Source: Rubripirellula amarantea (GTDB lineage: Bacteria > Planctomycetota > Planctomycetia > Pirellulales > Pirellulaceae). From it: a stretch of 64,000 nt of DNA. Position 1 is the first letter of the stretch, and each line of letters opens with the position of its first letter. The DNA lies in contig NZ_SJPI01000001.1 in NCBI RefSeq assembly GCF_007859865.1, positions 3,161,406 through 3,225,405 on the forward strand, read 5' to 3'. The position numbers and the translations under genes were made by a program. Positions 1-7,878 of this stretch are shown piece by piece. The notes beneath the pieces were generated by a model that was given only the letters and a program-made list of their open reading frames with translations, had not been told where the DNA came from and did not search any database.

Positions 1-1031
1 GCTACGATCCGGACATTTATTTCACCGGTCGGGCGCCCCTGGAAGCCGCCGCTCAAGGGATCACCCTCGGGCCGCATGACTGGGCTGTGCGTTGCAACTT
101 GGTTACCGTTGAAAACCAAGTCATGACCGATTTTACGGCTGACCATATCAGCACCGAAGAGTCCACCGAATTACTGGACGCACTGAACGGTCTGCTCAAG
201 CAAGATTGCCCGATCGAATCAAAGTTGGAATTTGTTCCCGGGGTCAGCTACCGGAACTTGCTGATCTATCGTGGTGACGAGAACACGCCCGCACCGTTTT
301 CCAACGAAACGCGTTCCTCGGCCCCGCACGATCTGACTGACTTGCCGATCACCGACGACTTCCCTCGCGGTTTAGGTTCGAACGTGCTTGTCGATTTGAT
401 GAATCGGTCCGTCGAATTATTCGCCGGACACCGCGTCAATCAAAAGCGGATTGCCGACGGAAAGCGTCCCGCGACGAATGTTTGGCTGTGGGGACTTGGC
501 GGTGCACCCGCATTGCCCACTTTCGAGCAGAACCACGGTGTCAAAGGTGTAATGATCACCGCGGTCGATTTGCTTCGTGGTATCGCTGCGTTGGTTGGTT
601 GGCCGCGGATTGAAGTCGAAGGTGCGACTGGCTATCTCGACACCGACTATGCCGCGAAGGGACGCGCCGCCATCAGTGCGTTGGAAAACTACGATGTGGT
701 GTGCGTTCACATCGAAGCACCCGACGAAGCATCGCACGAAGGTCGACACGAGGCGAAAATCGAAGCGCTCGAGCAAATCGACACCCACATCGTTGGCCCG
801 TTGGTCGAAGCGTTAGCGAAGCACGGCGACTACCGCATCCTTGTGACGCCCGATCATCCGACATTCTGCAGTACCAAAAAACACACTCACGGAATGGTGC
901 CATTGGTGATTGCGGGAACCGGCGTCGAAGCCGACTCACAAACCACCTACGACGAACTCGCTTGCGATTCCGCGGGTAAGAAGTTCGAAAAGGGCTGGGA
1001 TCTAATGAACGCGTTCATCGTCAAAACCTAG
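1..1031 (+). CDS. ApgM-type phosphoglycerate mutase family metalloenzyme (possible homoserine kinase), 5' end outside window
   Basis: The frame is open from base 3, with family-like residues (YFTGRAPLEAA, then RCNLVTVE) before the first internal GTG at 87, so the true start lies upstream of the window. The protein belongs to the cofactor-independent, archaeal-type phosphoglycerate mutase branch of the alkaline-phosphatase-like metalloenzymes. Metal-site motifs are visible: HIEAPDEASHEG near the middle and TPDHPTFCSTKKHTHG near the C-terminus. Members beside threonine-pathway genes are classed as proposed homoserine kinases (the TIGR02535 concept). The next gene, 60 bp downstream on the same strand, is an aspartokinase, which favours a role in threonine synthesis; that assignment is inference. 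Family membership is much surer than substrate. Confidence 0.85.
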   Translation, partial: YDPDIYFTGRAPLEAAAQGITLGPHDWAVRCNLVTVENQVMTDFTADHISTEESTELLDALNGLLKQDCPIESKLEFVPGVSYRNLLIYRGDENTPAPFSNETRSSAPHDLTDLPITDDFPRGLGSNVLVDLMNRSVELFAGHRVNQKRIADGKRPATNVWLWGLGGAPALPTFEQNHGVKGVMITAVDLLRGIAALVGWPRIEVEGATGYLDTDYAAKGRAAISALENYDVVCVHIEAPDEASHEGRHEAKIEALEQIDTHIVGPLVEALAKHGDYRILVTPDHPTFCSTKKHTHGMVPLVIAGTGVEADSQTTYDELACDSAGKKFEKGWDLMNAFIVKT

Positions 1032-1091
1032 CCAGCCGCTCCGCTGCATTCACCCTTCCATTTCCATCCTTCTCACTTCATCCTTTTTCTC

Positions 1092-2876
1092 ATGTCGCTC
1101 ATCGTCCAAAAGTTTGGTGGCACCAGTGTCGCTGACGTTGAAAAGATCAAAGCAGCCGCTCGCAAAGCCATCCGCGCCCAACATCAAGGCCATCGAGTCG
1201 TCATGGTCGTCAGTGCCATGGGCAAGAACACGGACGTTTTGCTTGAACTTGCGGGCGATATTGGCGACGACATGCCGGCACGCGAAATGGACATGCTGCT
1301 TTCGACGGGCGAGCAGGTTAGTGTCGCCTTGGTTGCGATGGCGATTCACTCGCTTGGCGCAAAGGCGATCAGTTTGACCGGTGGCCAGATCGGCATGAAA
1401 ACCGACAACAGTTTCAGCAAAGCACGCATTCAATCTATTAGCACCGAGCGAATTGAACGATTGCTCGACGAGGGAAACATCGTCGTTGCCGCTGGATTCC
1501 AAGGGATCGACGATGATTTGAATATCACGACTCTTGGTCGTGGCGGTAGTGACACAACCGCCGTGGCATTGGCTGCGGTGCTTGGTGCTGACGCCTGCGA
1601 AATCTACACCGACGTCGACGGTGTCTATACCACCGACCCTCGGAAACTGCCTGAAGCGCGTCGCGTTGAAGTGGTCAGCTACGACGAGATGCTTGAACTT
1701 GCATCGCTCGGTGCGGGAGTCATGCATTCACGTAGTATCGAGTTCGCTAAAAAGTTTGGAGTGCCGATTCATGTCCGCAGCAGTTTCTCGGATACCGAAG
1801 GCACCATGATCGTTGCCGAGTCCGAATCAATAACTCAACCGGTCAGCGGCGCGGCCATGACAGCCGACGAAGCGCGAGTCACGGTGCTTGGTGTGCCGGA
1901 CGTACCGGGCAAGAGCCAGCAAATTTTCTCGGCGATTGCCAAACGCAAGGTTGCGATTGACATGGTGGTGCAAAACATCGGTCAAAGCGGGCGCGCCGAC
2001 ATATCATTCACCGTTCCCAAGGGTGAACTTAAAGCTACGATCGCGGCCATTGATTCGGTGATCGACAAGGTGGGTGCGACCGGGCATACCCACGACGACC
2101 AAGTTTCAAAGGTTTCCGTTGTCGGTTCTAACATGGCTTTGCAAACCGGCGTGGCATCACGAATGTTCCGAGCCCTCTCGGATGCGGGCGTGAACATTCA
2201 AATGATTACCACCAGTGAAATTAAAATCTCGGCTTTGGTTGCCAAAGAACAATCGGCCGCGGCACTGCGAGCGGTTCACGAAGCGTTCCAACTCCACAAA
2301 CGACCCTCCGATGCGAAGTCTTGGCACCAAATCAAAGCCGAGCGAGGAAAGGCGGACGTGGATACCCTGGTCAATCGTTTGCAAGCCGATGCACTCGAGG
2401 CGTTGACACTGACAGGCATTTCGCTGACCCAGGATCAAGCTCGGGTTACCTTGCACGGTGTTCCCGACAAGCCCGGTATTGCCGCAGACATGTTCGAAAT
2501 GATCGGTTGCGCGGGGATCTTTGTCGACATGATCGTGCAGGGCTACGATGGCGAAGACGGGTTAACCAGTGTTAGCTTCACGGTGAAAGAGAAGGACTTG
2601 GACGCGAGTTTGAAAGTTGCGAACGAGATTCAATCGCGGCACGGGATGCGAGATGTGATCGGAGCCGACGGAATCGCAAAGATCACCGTCAGCGGCATCG
2701 GTCTTCGCAGTCACACTCACGTCGCAACGCTATTGTTTGACCGTTTGGCCCAAGATTCGATCAACGTCGAGATGATCAACACGAGCGAATTGCAAGTCAA
2801 CGCGGTGATCGACGCGAAGAAAGCCGATCTTGCACTCAAGGGCCTTGAGAAGACGTTTGCAGATTCTCTTTTGTAG
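1092..2876 (+). CDS. lysC: Aspartate kinase with four ACT domains
   Basis: This enzyme phosphorylates L-aspartate, the first step to lysine, threonine and methionine. The N-terminus carries the signature VQKFGGTSV, and LGRGGSDTTA near residue 147 lies in the kinase core (residues 1-245). Four ACT-type segments follow, beginning near residues 262 (VTVLGVPD), 340 (VSVVGSN), 452 (VTLHGVPD) and 532 (ITVSGIG). The second pair repeats the first, so the 594-residue protein is about 180 residues longer than the usual ~405-residue enzyme. Doubled ACT pairs are known in cyanobacterial aspartokinases and fit allosteric feedback by amino acids. The ATG at 1092 begins the conserved fold directly. It sits 60 bp after the ApgM-type gene and is followed by a terminator-like hairpin. 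Confidence 0.95.
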   Translation: MSLIVQKFGGTSVADVEKIKAAARKAIRAQHQGHRVVMVVSAMGKNTDVLLELAGDIGDDMPAREMDMLLSTGEQVSVALVAMAIHSLGAKAISLTGGQIGMKTDNSFSKARIQSISTERIERLLDEGNIVVAAGFQGIDDDLNITTLGRGGSDTTAVALAAVLGADACEIYTDVDGVYTTDPRKLPEARRVEVVSYDEMLELASLGAGVMHSRSIEFAKKFGVPIHVRSSFSDTEGTMIVAESESITQPVSGAAMTADEARVTVLGVPDVPGKSQQIFSAIAKRKVAIDMVVQNIGQSGRADISFTVPKGELKATIAAIDSVIDKVGATGHTHDDQVSKVSVVGSNMALQTGVASRMFRALSDAGVNIQMITTSEIKISALVAKEQSAAALRAVHEAFQLHKRPSDAKSWHQIKAERGKADVDTLVNRLQADALEALTLTGISLTQDQARVTLHGVPDKPGIAADMFEMIGCAGIFVDMIVQGYDGEDGLTSVSFTVKEKDLDASLKVANEIQSRHGMRDVIGADGIAKITVSGIGLRSHTHVATLLFDRLAQDSINVEMINTSELQVNAVIDAKKADLALKGLEKTFADSLL

Positions 2877-2888
2877 CTTGCCACCAAT

Positions 2889-2910
2889 ACCCGCATTTTG
2901 GTGCGGGTTT
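2889..2910 (+). terminator. Short terminator-like hairpin after lysC
   Basis: A perfect 7-bp stem ACCCGCA/TGCGGGT with a 6-nt loop lies 13 bp after the lysC stop and ends in a short T run. The T tract is only three to four bases, so termination may be weak. Confidence 0.45.
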
Positions 2911-2987
2911 ACCGCCCGATGTCGCGTCTTTAAGTGGGCACTTGTCACTTCGACATTTGCTTCTGTTTGATACCGGGGGGTAGCAAA

Positions 2988-3176
2988 ATGACTGAAACTG
3001 AACATACGTCTCAGGCGGGCAGCAAAGATTCGGGGTACTCCATAGTGCCTTCGCCCGTGATTTCTGATGAGGATACGCCAGCCACCAAGCCGGCGAGTTC
3101 CGAGCCCACGCAAACGGATCCTCTTCCGTGGCTGATCAAGTGCCTGCAGCGAGCCAATCGCAATTCGGCGTCGTGA
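2988..3176 (+). CDS. Small hypothetical protein (62 aa)
   Basis: The ATG at 2988 has a G-rich stretch (GGGGGG at 2975-2980) about 7 bp upstream that can serve as a ribosome binding site. An upstream GTG in the same frame would add 18 residues without improving the start. The product is rich in Thr, Ser, Pro and Glu, with a short hydrophobic C-terminal patch (PLPWLIKCLQ). No domain is recognised and no function is proposed. It lies between lysC and rarA on the same strand, separated from both by hairpins. It could be non-coding, although the frame has no atypical composition. Confidence 0.35.
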   Translation: MTETEHTSQAGSKDSGYSIVPSPVISDEDTPATKPASSEPTQTDPLPWLIKCLQRANRNSAS

Positions 3177-3502
3177 TGATTCAATACAGGCCGATTTCAG
3201 CAGGCCGATTTTAAAATTGGCCTATCTCTTGGTGGCGGAATCTCGATCCAGCCGCTGAATTGGTGAAGTGATTTTCGGCCGGGCTAGTGCAAATCGCTTT
3301 TGCACTCAAATGGTCTCGATTCGAGCCTATTACTTCTATTGCAACGCAGCAAGGTTGACGCATGGACTGCGGATTCCGACCCAGACCGGATGTCTGGAGC
3401 GATGGCGATGTCAAATTCGCCGAAGATGGTTGCCGGGGGGATTGAGGGATCATCCGCCTCGGTTTCTGATACCTGAGTCAACGTATCGCCTCAGGAATCC
3501 TC
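3177..3502. other. Intergenic region upstream of rarA with a palindrome
   Basis: No gene is supported here. At 3202-3223 there is a nearly perfect 22-nt palindrome (AGGCCGATTTT/AAAATTGGCCT, one G-T pair) with no loop. It may end transcription of the small upstream ORF or be a protein-binding site. The rest presumably holds the rarA promoter, but no convincing -35/-10 pair is seen. Confidence 0.4.
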
Positions 3503-4831
3503 ATGGACGACAACTTTTCTCTTTTCGCTGCTGCTGAAGCCGACCACCTCGATCGTGCCGCGCCGCTTGCTGCCCGCATGCGACCGCGCAACCTCGGTGA
3601 GTACGTTGGCCAACAACATATTCTCGGTCCCGGAAAGCTGTTGCGCCGAATGATCGACGCGGGGAAGAACAACGGCGGCATCACCGGTAGCGTCCTGTTG
3701 TCCGGTCCGCCAGGCACGGGGAAGACAACGCTAGCGCATTTGATTGCGATTGAAACTGGTGGCAAACTGCGCACGCTGTCGGCGGTATCCTCGGGCGTGA
3801 AAGATGTCCGCGAAGTTCTTGCTTGGGCTCGTGATCTTGTTTCGGCGGGCGATCCACGTCCGCTATTGTTCATTGACGAAATTCATCGCTTCAGCAAATC
3901 ACAACAAGACGCATTGTTGCCCGATGTCGAGGCGGGAATCGTTTCGCTCATTGGCGCAACCACCAGCAATCCATTCTTTGCCGTCAACGCTGCATTGCTC
4001 AGTCGTAGCCAACTGTTTCAGCTTGAATCACTCACGCCCGAGGACGTGAAATCATTGTTGCTTCGTTCGCTTAACGACAAAGAACGAGGGCTGGGCGATA
4101 CCAAGGTCAAGGTCACCGACGAAGCCATCGACTTCTTGGCTGATGTATGCGAAGGCGATGCGCGTCGAGCGCTAACCGCACTCGAAATTGCGGTGCGAAG
4201 TTCTACATCACACGACGAAGGTGTCACCCGAGACGTGGCAGCCGAATCACTGGGCAGTCGATTGACGGGGTTCGATGGCAGCGGCGATGATCATTATGAC
4301 TTGGCAAGTGCGTTGATCAAAAGCATTCGTGGCAGCGACGTTGATGCAGCGATCTACTGGCTCGCACGGGTGCTCGAAGGAGGCGAAGACCTACGGTTCA
4401 TTTGCCGACGATTGGTGATTCTAGCCAGTGAGGATATTGGCAATGCTGATCCGCAAGCCCTAACGATTGCTGTATCAGCGATGCAAGCATGTGAATTCGT
4501 AGGCCTCCCGGAAGCTCAACTCACGCTTTCGCAAGCCGTCGCATATTTGTCGTTGGCACCTAAGAGCAACGCGGCAACGGTGGCCATTTCAATGGCCCGT
4601 AAAGATGTCCGCGAGCAGAAAACCATTCCGGTTCCCAAACACCTGAGAGATGGCCATTATCAGGGGGCCGCGGCACTGGGGCATGGCGAAGGTTATCACT
4701 ATTCTCACGATGCCGAAGACGGTATCGGCCAGCAGCACTACGGCGTCGACGAGCGATACTACCGGCCGGTTGATCGCGGTTTCGAAGCCGAGCTGAAGAA
4801 ACGACTCGACCAACGCCATCCTAAGACTTAA
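3503..4831 (+). CDS. rarA: Replication-associated recombination protein A (AAA+ ATPase)
   Basis: RarA/MgsA is a clamp-loader-like AAA+ ATPase acting at stalled replication forks. Walker A (GPPGTGKTT, residue ~67) and Walker B (LLFIDEIHRF, residue ~122) are intact. ATTSNPFF and LLSRSQLF match the sensor and arginine-finger region of the family. The C-terminal part contains DGHYQGAAALGHGEGYHYSHD, a close match to the conserved family end (xxYxGA..GHGxGYxYPHD). The length of 442 residues is normal. ATG at 3503 begins a short N-terminus leading directly into the conserved RPRNLGEYVGQQHILG segment. The gene converges with the dGTPase gene, leaving 9 bp between the stops. Confidence 0.95.
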   Translation: MDDNFSLFAAAEADHLDRAAPLAARMRPRNLGEYVGQQHILGPGKLLRRMIDAGKNNGGITGSVLLSGPPGTGKTTLAHLIAIETGGKLRTLSAVSSGVKDVREVLAWARDLVSAGDPRPLLFIDEIHRFSKSQQDALLPDVEAGIVSLIGATTSNPFFAVNAALLSRSQLFQLESLTPEDVKSLLLRSLNDKERGLGDTKVKVTDEAIDFLADVCEGDARRALTALEIAVRSSTSHDEGVTRDVAAESLGSRLTGFDGSGDDHYDLASALIKSIRGSDVDAAIYWLARVLEGGEDLRFICRRLVILASEDIGNADPQALTIAVSAMQACEFVGLPEAQLTLSQAVAYLSLAPKSNAATVAISMARKDVREQKTIPVPKHLRDGHYQGAAALGHGEGYHYSHDAEDGIGQQHYGVDERYYRPVDRGFEAELKKRLDQRHPKT

Positions 4832-4840
4832 GAGCGTTTT

Positions 4841-6019
4841 TCACCAATCAGCCATCGGGCCCACGCCGCTTTGGATGGCGTAACGGTGCTGCGCGTCACA
4901 GAACGAATCGGTCATGCCAGCGATGTATTCGCCAATGACAAGTTCCAGCGGGTACTTATCAAGACGTGTGCGGAACCGTAGTGGCAAGCGGTTCGGTTCG
5001 TGCTTTAAGATTCGAAACAAAGTTTGCACTCGATCCGCTGCTGCTTCGCGAACGGGAATTAATCGTTCGTGTCGATAGACCGCATCGAACAAGAATGCTT
5101 CGAGCTGTTGTCGTTCGCGAGCGATGGTTTCGGAATGGTCCAGACGAATGCCGGCGTCACGGATTTCGTTTGCGGCAAAGCGATCGCAGGGACGAAGCCG
5201 TTCGATTGATTCTTGCAGCACATCGCTCACCTGAAGGTCGAGCAAGTCATGCACCAACAATTGACGCAATTGCGTGGTCGGCAAATGGCCCTCGGTCTCG
5301 CGAATCCGGTCGAGTGATCGTCGGATGATGGTCAATTCCGAAAGCTCGTCGATCGACAGCAGTCCCATTTGGATGGCATCATCAACGTCGTGCGCATCGT
5401 AGGCGATCGAATCCGCGAGGTCGACGATTTGAACTTCCAACAGCGGTGATCGTCCCACTGCGGCTTCCGCTTTGTGCGCCCGGGTGTCTTGGCCGCCGAG
5501 TGTTTCCTTTGAAAGATTCAGTCCGTTGAACTTTCGGTAGCGGTGTTCCAGTTCTTCGACGATGACAAGGGCGAAAGCATTGTGCGAAAAGCCTCCCACC
5601 CGTTGCATGCACTCACTGAGTGCATCTTCGCCGCAGTGTCCGTAAGGCGGATGCCCGATGTCGTGCATCAACGCCAAAGCTTCGGTCAAGTCTTCATTGA
5701 GCCGCAACGTCCGCGCGATGGTTCGGGCAATGGAGGTGACCTCGAGCGTGTGAGTCAATCGAGTGCGGTGATAGATCCCCATCTCACCCGTGAACACCTG
5801 CATCTTTCCCGACAAACGCCGAAACGCACTGGAATGCAGAATGCGATCTCGATCGCGAGCGAACGGACCGCGATAGGCGTGCTGGGGTTCTTGGAAATGA
5901 CGGCCGACGCTATCCCTTGAATGCATGGCGTATGGTGCCAGAATCAAGTGCTCACGATCGGCGTAGCGACGCAGGTCGATGGCGGGATTTTCAAAAGTGG
6001 TAAAACGGTTCGCGCTCAT
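4841..6019 (-). CDS. dgt: Deoxyguanosinetriphosphate triphosphohydrolase-like HD protein
   Basis: The protein belongs to the dNTP triphosphohydrolase branch of the HD superfamily, which cleaves dNTPs to nucleosides and triphosphate and helps balance nucleotide pools. The N-terminal half has the family segment RDRILHSSAFRRLSGKMQVF, the first HD histidine in RLTHTLEV (residue ~88) and the HD doublet in LMHDIGHPPYGHCGE (residue ~124). A second conserved Asp lies in DLADSIAYDAHDVDDA. The 392-residue length fits the shorter bacterial Dgt-like group. ATG at 6019 gives a conserved N-terminus. It faces rarA tail to tail. Preferred substrate cannot be read from sequence. Confidence 0.93.
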   Translation of the reverse strand: MSANRFTTFENPAIDLRRYADREHLILAPYAMHSRDSVGRHFQEPQHAYRGPFARDRDRILHSSAFRRLSGKMQVFTGEMGIYHRTRLTHTLEVTSIARTIARTLRLNEDLTEALALMHDIGHPPYGHCGEDALSECMQRVGGFSHNAFALVIVEELEHRYRKFNGLNLSKETLGGQDTRAHKAEAAVGRSPLLEVQIVDLADSIAYDAHDVDDAIQMGLLSIDELSELTIIRRSLDRIRETEGHLPTTQLRQLLVHDLLDLQVSDVLQESIERLRPCDRFAANEIRDAGIRLDHSETIARERQQLEAFLFDAVYRHERLIPVREAAADRVQTLFRILKHEPNRLPLRFRTRLDKYPLELVIGEYIAGMTDSFCDAQHRYAIQSGVGPMADW

Positions 6020-6136
6020 GCTCGAAGTCTAGCGTCAATGCTACCAAAGACGCCAGATCATATTAGCGCAGCCGAAGCCCCAGGGAGCTTTCTTCGTCTG
6101 CGGACGACTCTCGACCTGGATCTGCTTGCATTGCGA

Positions 6137-7669
6137 CTACAGGGCTTCACTTTCTGGGATTTCCGTCTTCGCATCGACGTCGCCATAACGTCGAAATAGA
6201 TCGGATTGACCAACCACCGGATCCTGATTGACTTCCTCGGCGGTTTCGAGCCTCTGCAAACGTGCCGTCTTTCCACTCGGTTGCCACTCGTCGTCAGCCA
6301 GCACGGCATCCGTGATCACTTTGTCGACGATCTTTGGCTGCGGTTCGCGTTTCCACGAGCGGTAATTTGGGTTAGCAAGCCAAACGGAAATGTCAGCCAT
6401 GCCAGCATCAATCACCAAGCTAGGACGATGGTCAGTTTCGGCTCTTGGGGAAGTCGGTTGAGATGGTTCCTCGGCCAACCGTAATTGGAAAACTCGGAAA
6501 TGTAGTTCTAGCAACGATACTGCCGCTTCGTCATCGAGCATGTCGAGGTCATACTCGCGCCAAAACCGAACTCGTTCGTTACCACTCTCGGCTTCGCCTT
6601 CTCCTTCGTCATCGCCCTTATTCGCCAACGGTTGTTGATCAGCCTGAAGGTCCAACGGAAGCGAGTCTGGATTGTCTTCTTTCGCTGGCAAAGCGTCCGC
6701 CAAGTCCTTCGCATCATCGTCGTTGATACGGTCGTCGATATCGTCCTGGTTGCTACTTTGCCATTCCAATCGCGAAAGCATCCATTCGGTGGACTGGTCA
6801 GGATACCGCTGCAGTGATTCGTAGGACGGGTACTGCACGAAATCAATCGGCGTAACAACGGGTGGGCTATCGCTGTCGTCGGCAGGCGAATCGACCACCG
6901 GCTGATCTTCGGGCCCCGAATCAATGGTCAGATTCAATGATGGCAGCGTGACGTTCGAGTCTGGGATGGGAGTGTCACTGCCGAAAATCAAGAACGATTC
7001 ACCGGTCTGGATTGGCGTGGGAGTGATTTCGGCATTTCCAGTCCCGATGACACGAAACGGCACCTTGGCCAGGATGAACTCGCCATCCTCGTTCAACTCC
7101 AATTCGGCGAGGGCTGATCCGGACAACGCACCAATGATCCCGCCAACGTTCTGTAGCAGACCAGCGGTGTCACTGCTTAGCGATGCCTTGCCCACGTACC
7201 GCTCGTCAAGAACGATCTGATCGACCAGTGGTTCAACCACGTCGGGATTGAAGCTGAGGTCAAACTTTGCTTGAAAGAGGCCGGTCGCTTCTTTGGAAAT
7301 AAGTTGGATTGCGGTCTCGGACGAGAAATCCTTGATCCAGATATCAACCGTGAACTGTTCGCCCACCTTCGGAACCGAATCTCGGGTATCCAATCGCAAA
7401 CGAACGACCTCCGTTTCGGCATCGACGGCAACGGGTTCGGTTGGTTTGGGTGCGGCGTTCTGGTTCTCTAGATTCGCCAAGATATCGCCGAAAGCCGCTT
7501 GGTCCTGAGGGTCCAACTGCGAAAGGAATTCCATGAACTTCGACAGATCAACGGAGCTATCACCCGCCAACGGCAATCGCACCTCTAAGCGTTCAAGCAT
7601 AAGGGGACGCTTACGCGAACTCGCGTCGTTCTTCGTTGGTCGCAATGGTTTCATGGTTGTAAATGGCAT
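6137..7669 (-). CDS. Secreted or surface protein with cohesin-like domain and LExR-type N-terminal signal
   Basis: The ATG at 7669 is chosen because it falls just after the end of the extended kinase reading frame (stop at 7675) and gives a short basic N-terminus. An upstream GTG-type start at 7726 would overlap that frame. Residues 26-38 read LERLEVRLPLAG, resembling the LExRxLLA signal of planctomycete exported proteins. Residues ~83-246 look like a cohesin fold: a VRLRLDTRDSVPKVGEQFTVDIW strand pair, then FQAKFDLSFNPDVVEP and AEITPTP. The rest is acidic, low in complexity, and rich in Asp and Pro. It is the last gene of the sigma factor-kinase operon, suggesting the regulators control an envelope protein. 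The function is unknown and a dockerin-binding role is speculative. Confidence 0.7.
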   Translation of the reverse strand: MPFTTMKPLRPTKNDASSRKRPLMLERLEVRLPLAGDSSVDLSKFMEFLSQLDPQDQAAFGDILANLENQNAAPKPTEPVAVDAETEVVRLRLDTRDSVPKVGEQFTVDIWIKDFSSETAIQLISKEATGLFQAKFDLSFNPDVVEPLVDQIVLDERYVGKASLSSDTAGLLQNVGGIIGALSGSALAELELNEDGEFILAKVPFRVIGTGNAEITPTPIQTGESFLIFGSDTPIPDSNVTLPSLNLTIDSGPEDQPVVDSPADDSDSPPVVTPIDFVQYPSYESLQRYPDQSTEWMLSRLEWQSSNQDDIDDRINDDDAKDLADALPAKEDNPDSLPLDLQADQQPLANKGDDEGEGEAESGNERVRFWREYDLDMLDDEAAVSLLELHFRVFQLRLAEEPSQPTSPRAETDHRPSLVIDAGMADISVWLANPNYRSWKREPQPKIVDKVITDAVLADDEWQPSGKTARLQRLETAEEVNQDPVVGQSDLFRRYGDVDAKTEIPESEAL

Positions 7670-7674
7670 TGTTT

Positions 7675-7878
7675 CTATTGCAATCGTTTGACGTCGGAAA
7701 GCGTTTGTTGCAAGAGTTCTTGGCACGTAAGCCGAAGCGGCATTGGGAAACGGTGCGAATCAAGCTTGAGTTGCTTTTGCAATTCAAGCGAACGGTTGTA
7801 GTAATCCATCGCCAGGGTTCTGTTCTGGCTAATCGCATGCGAGCGTCCGAGGTTGTGCTGCACGCCAGCGAGCGAGGC
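7675..7878 (-). pseudogene. In-frame C-terminal continuation of the TPR kinase beyond a TGA codon
   Basis: Directly after the kinase's TGA stop (7879-7881) the same frame stays open for 67 codons. It reads ASLAGVQHNLGRSHAI, then SQNRTLAMDYYNRSLELQK, and this is TPR-like and continuous with the preceding repeats. A single CGA to TGA change in what would be an HYRASLAGVQ segment explains the break. The frame ends at 7675, six bases before the next gene's ATG at 7669, which fits an ancestral full-length kinase of about 868 residues. The segment may be untranslated, produced by readthrough, or reflect a sequencing error. Confidence 0.6.
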
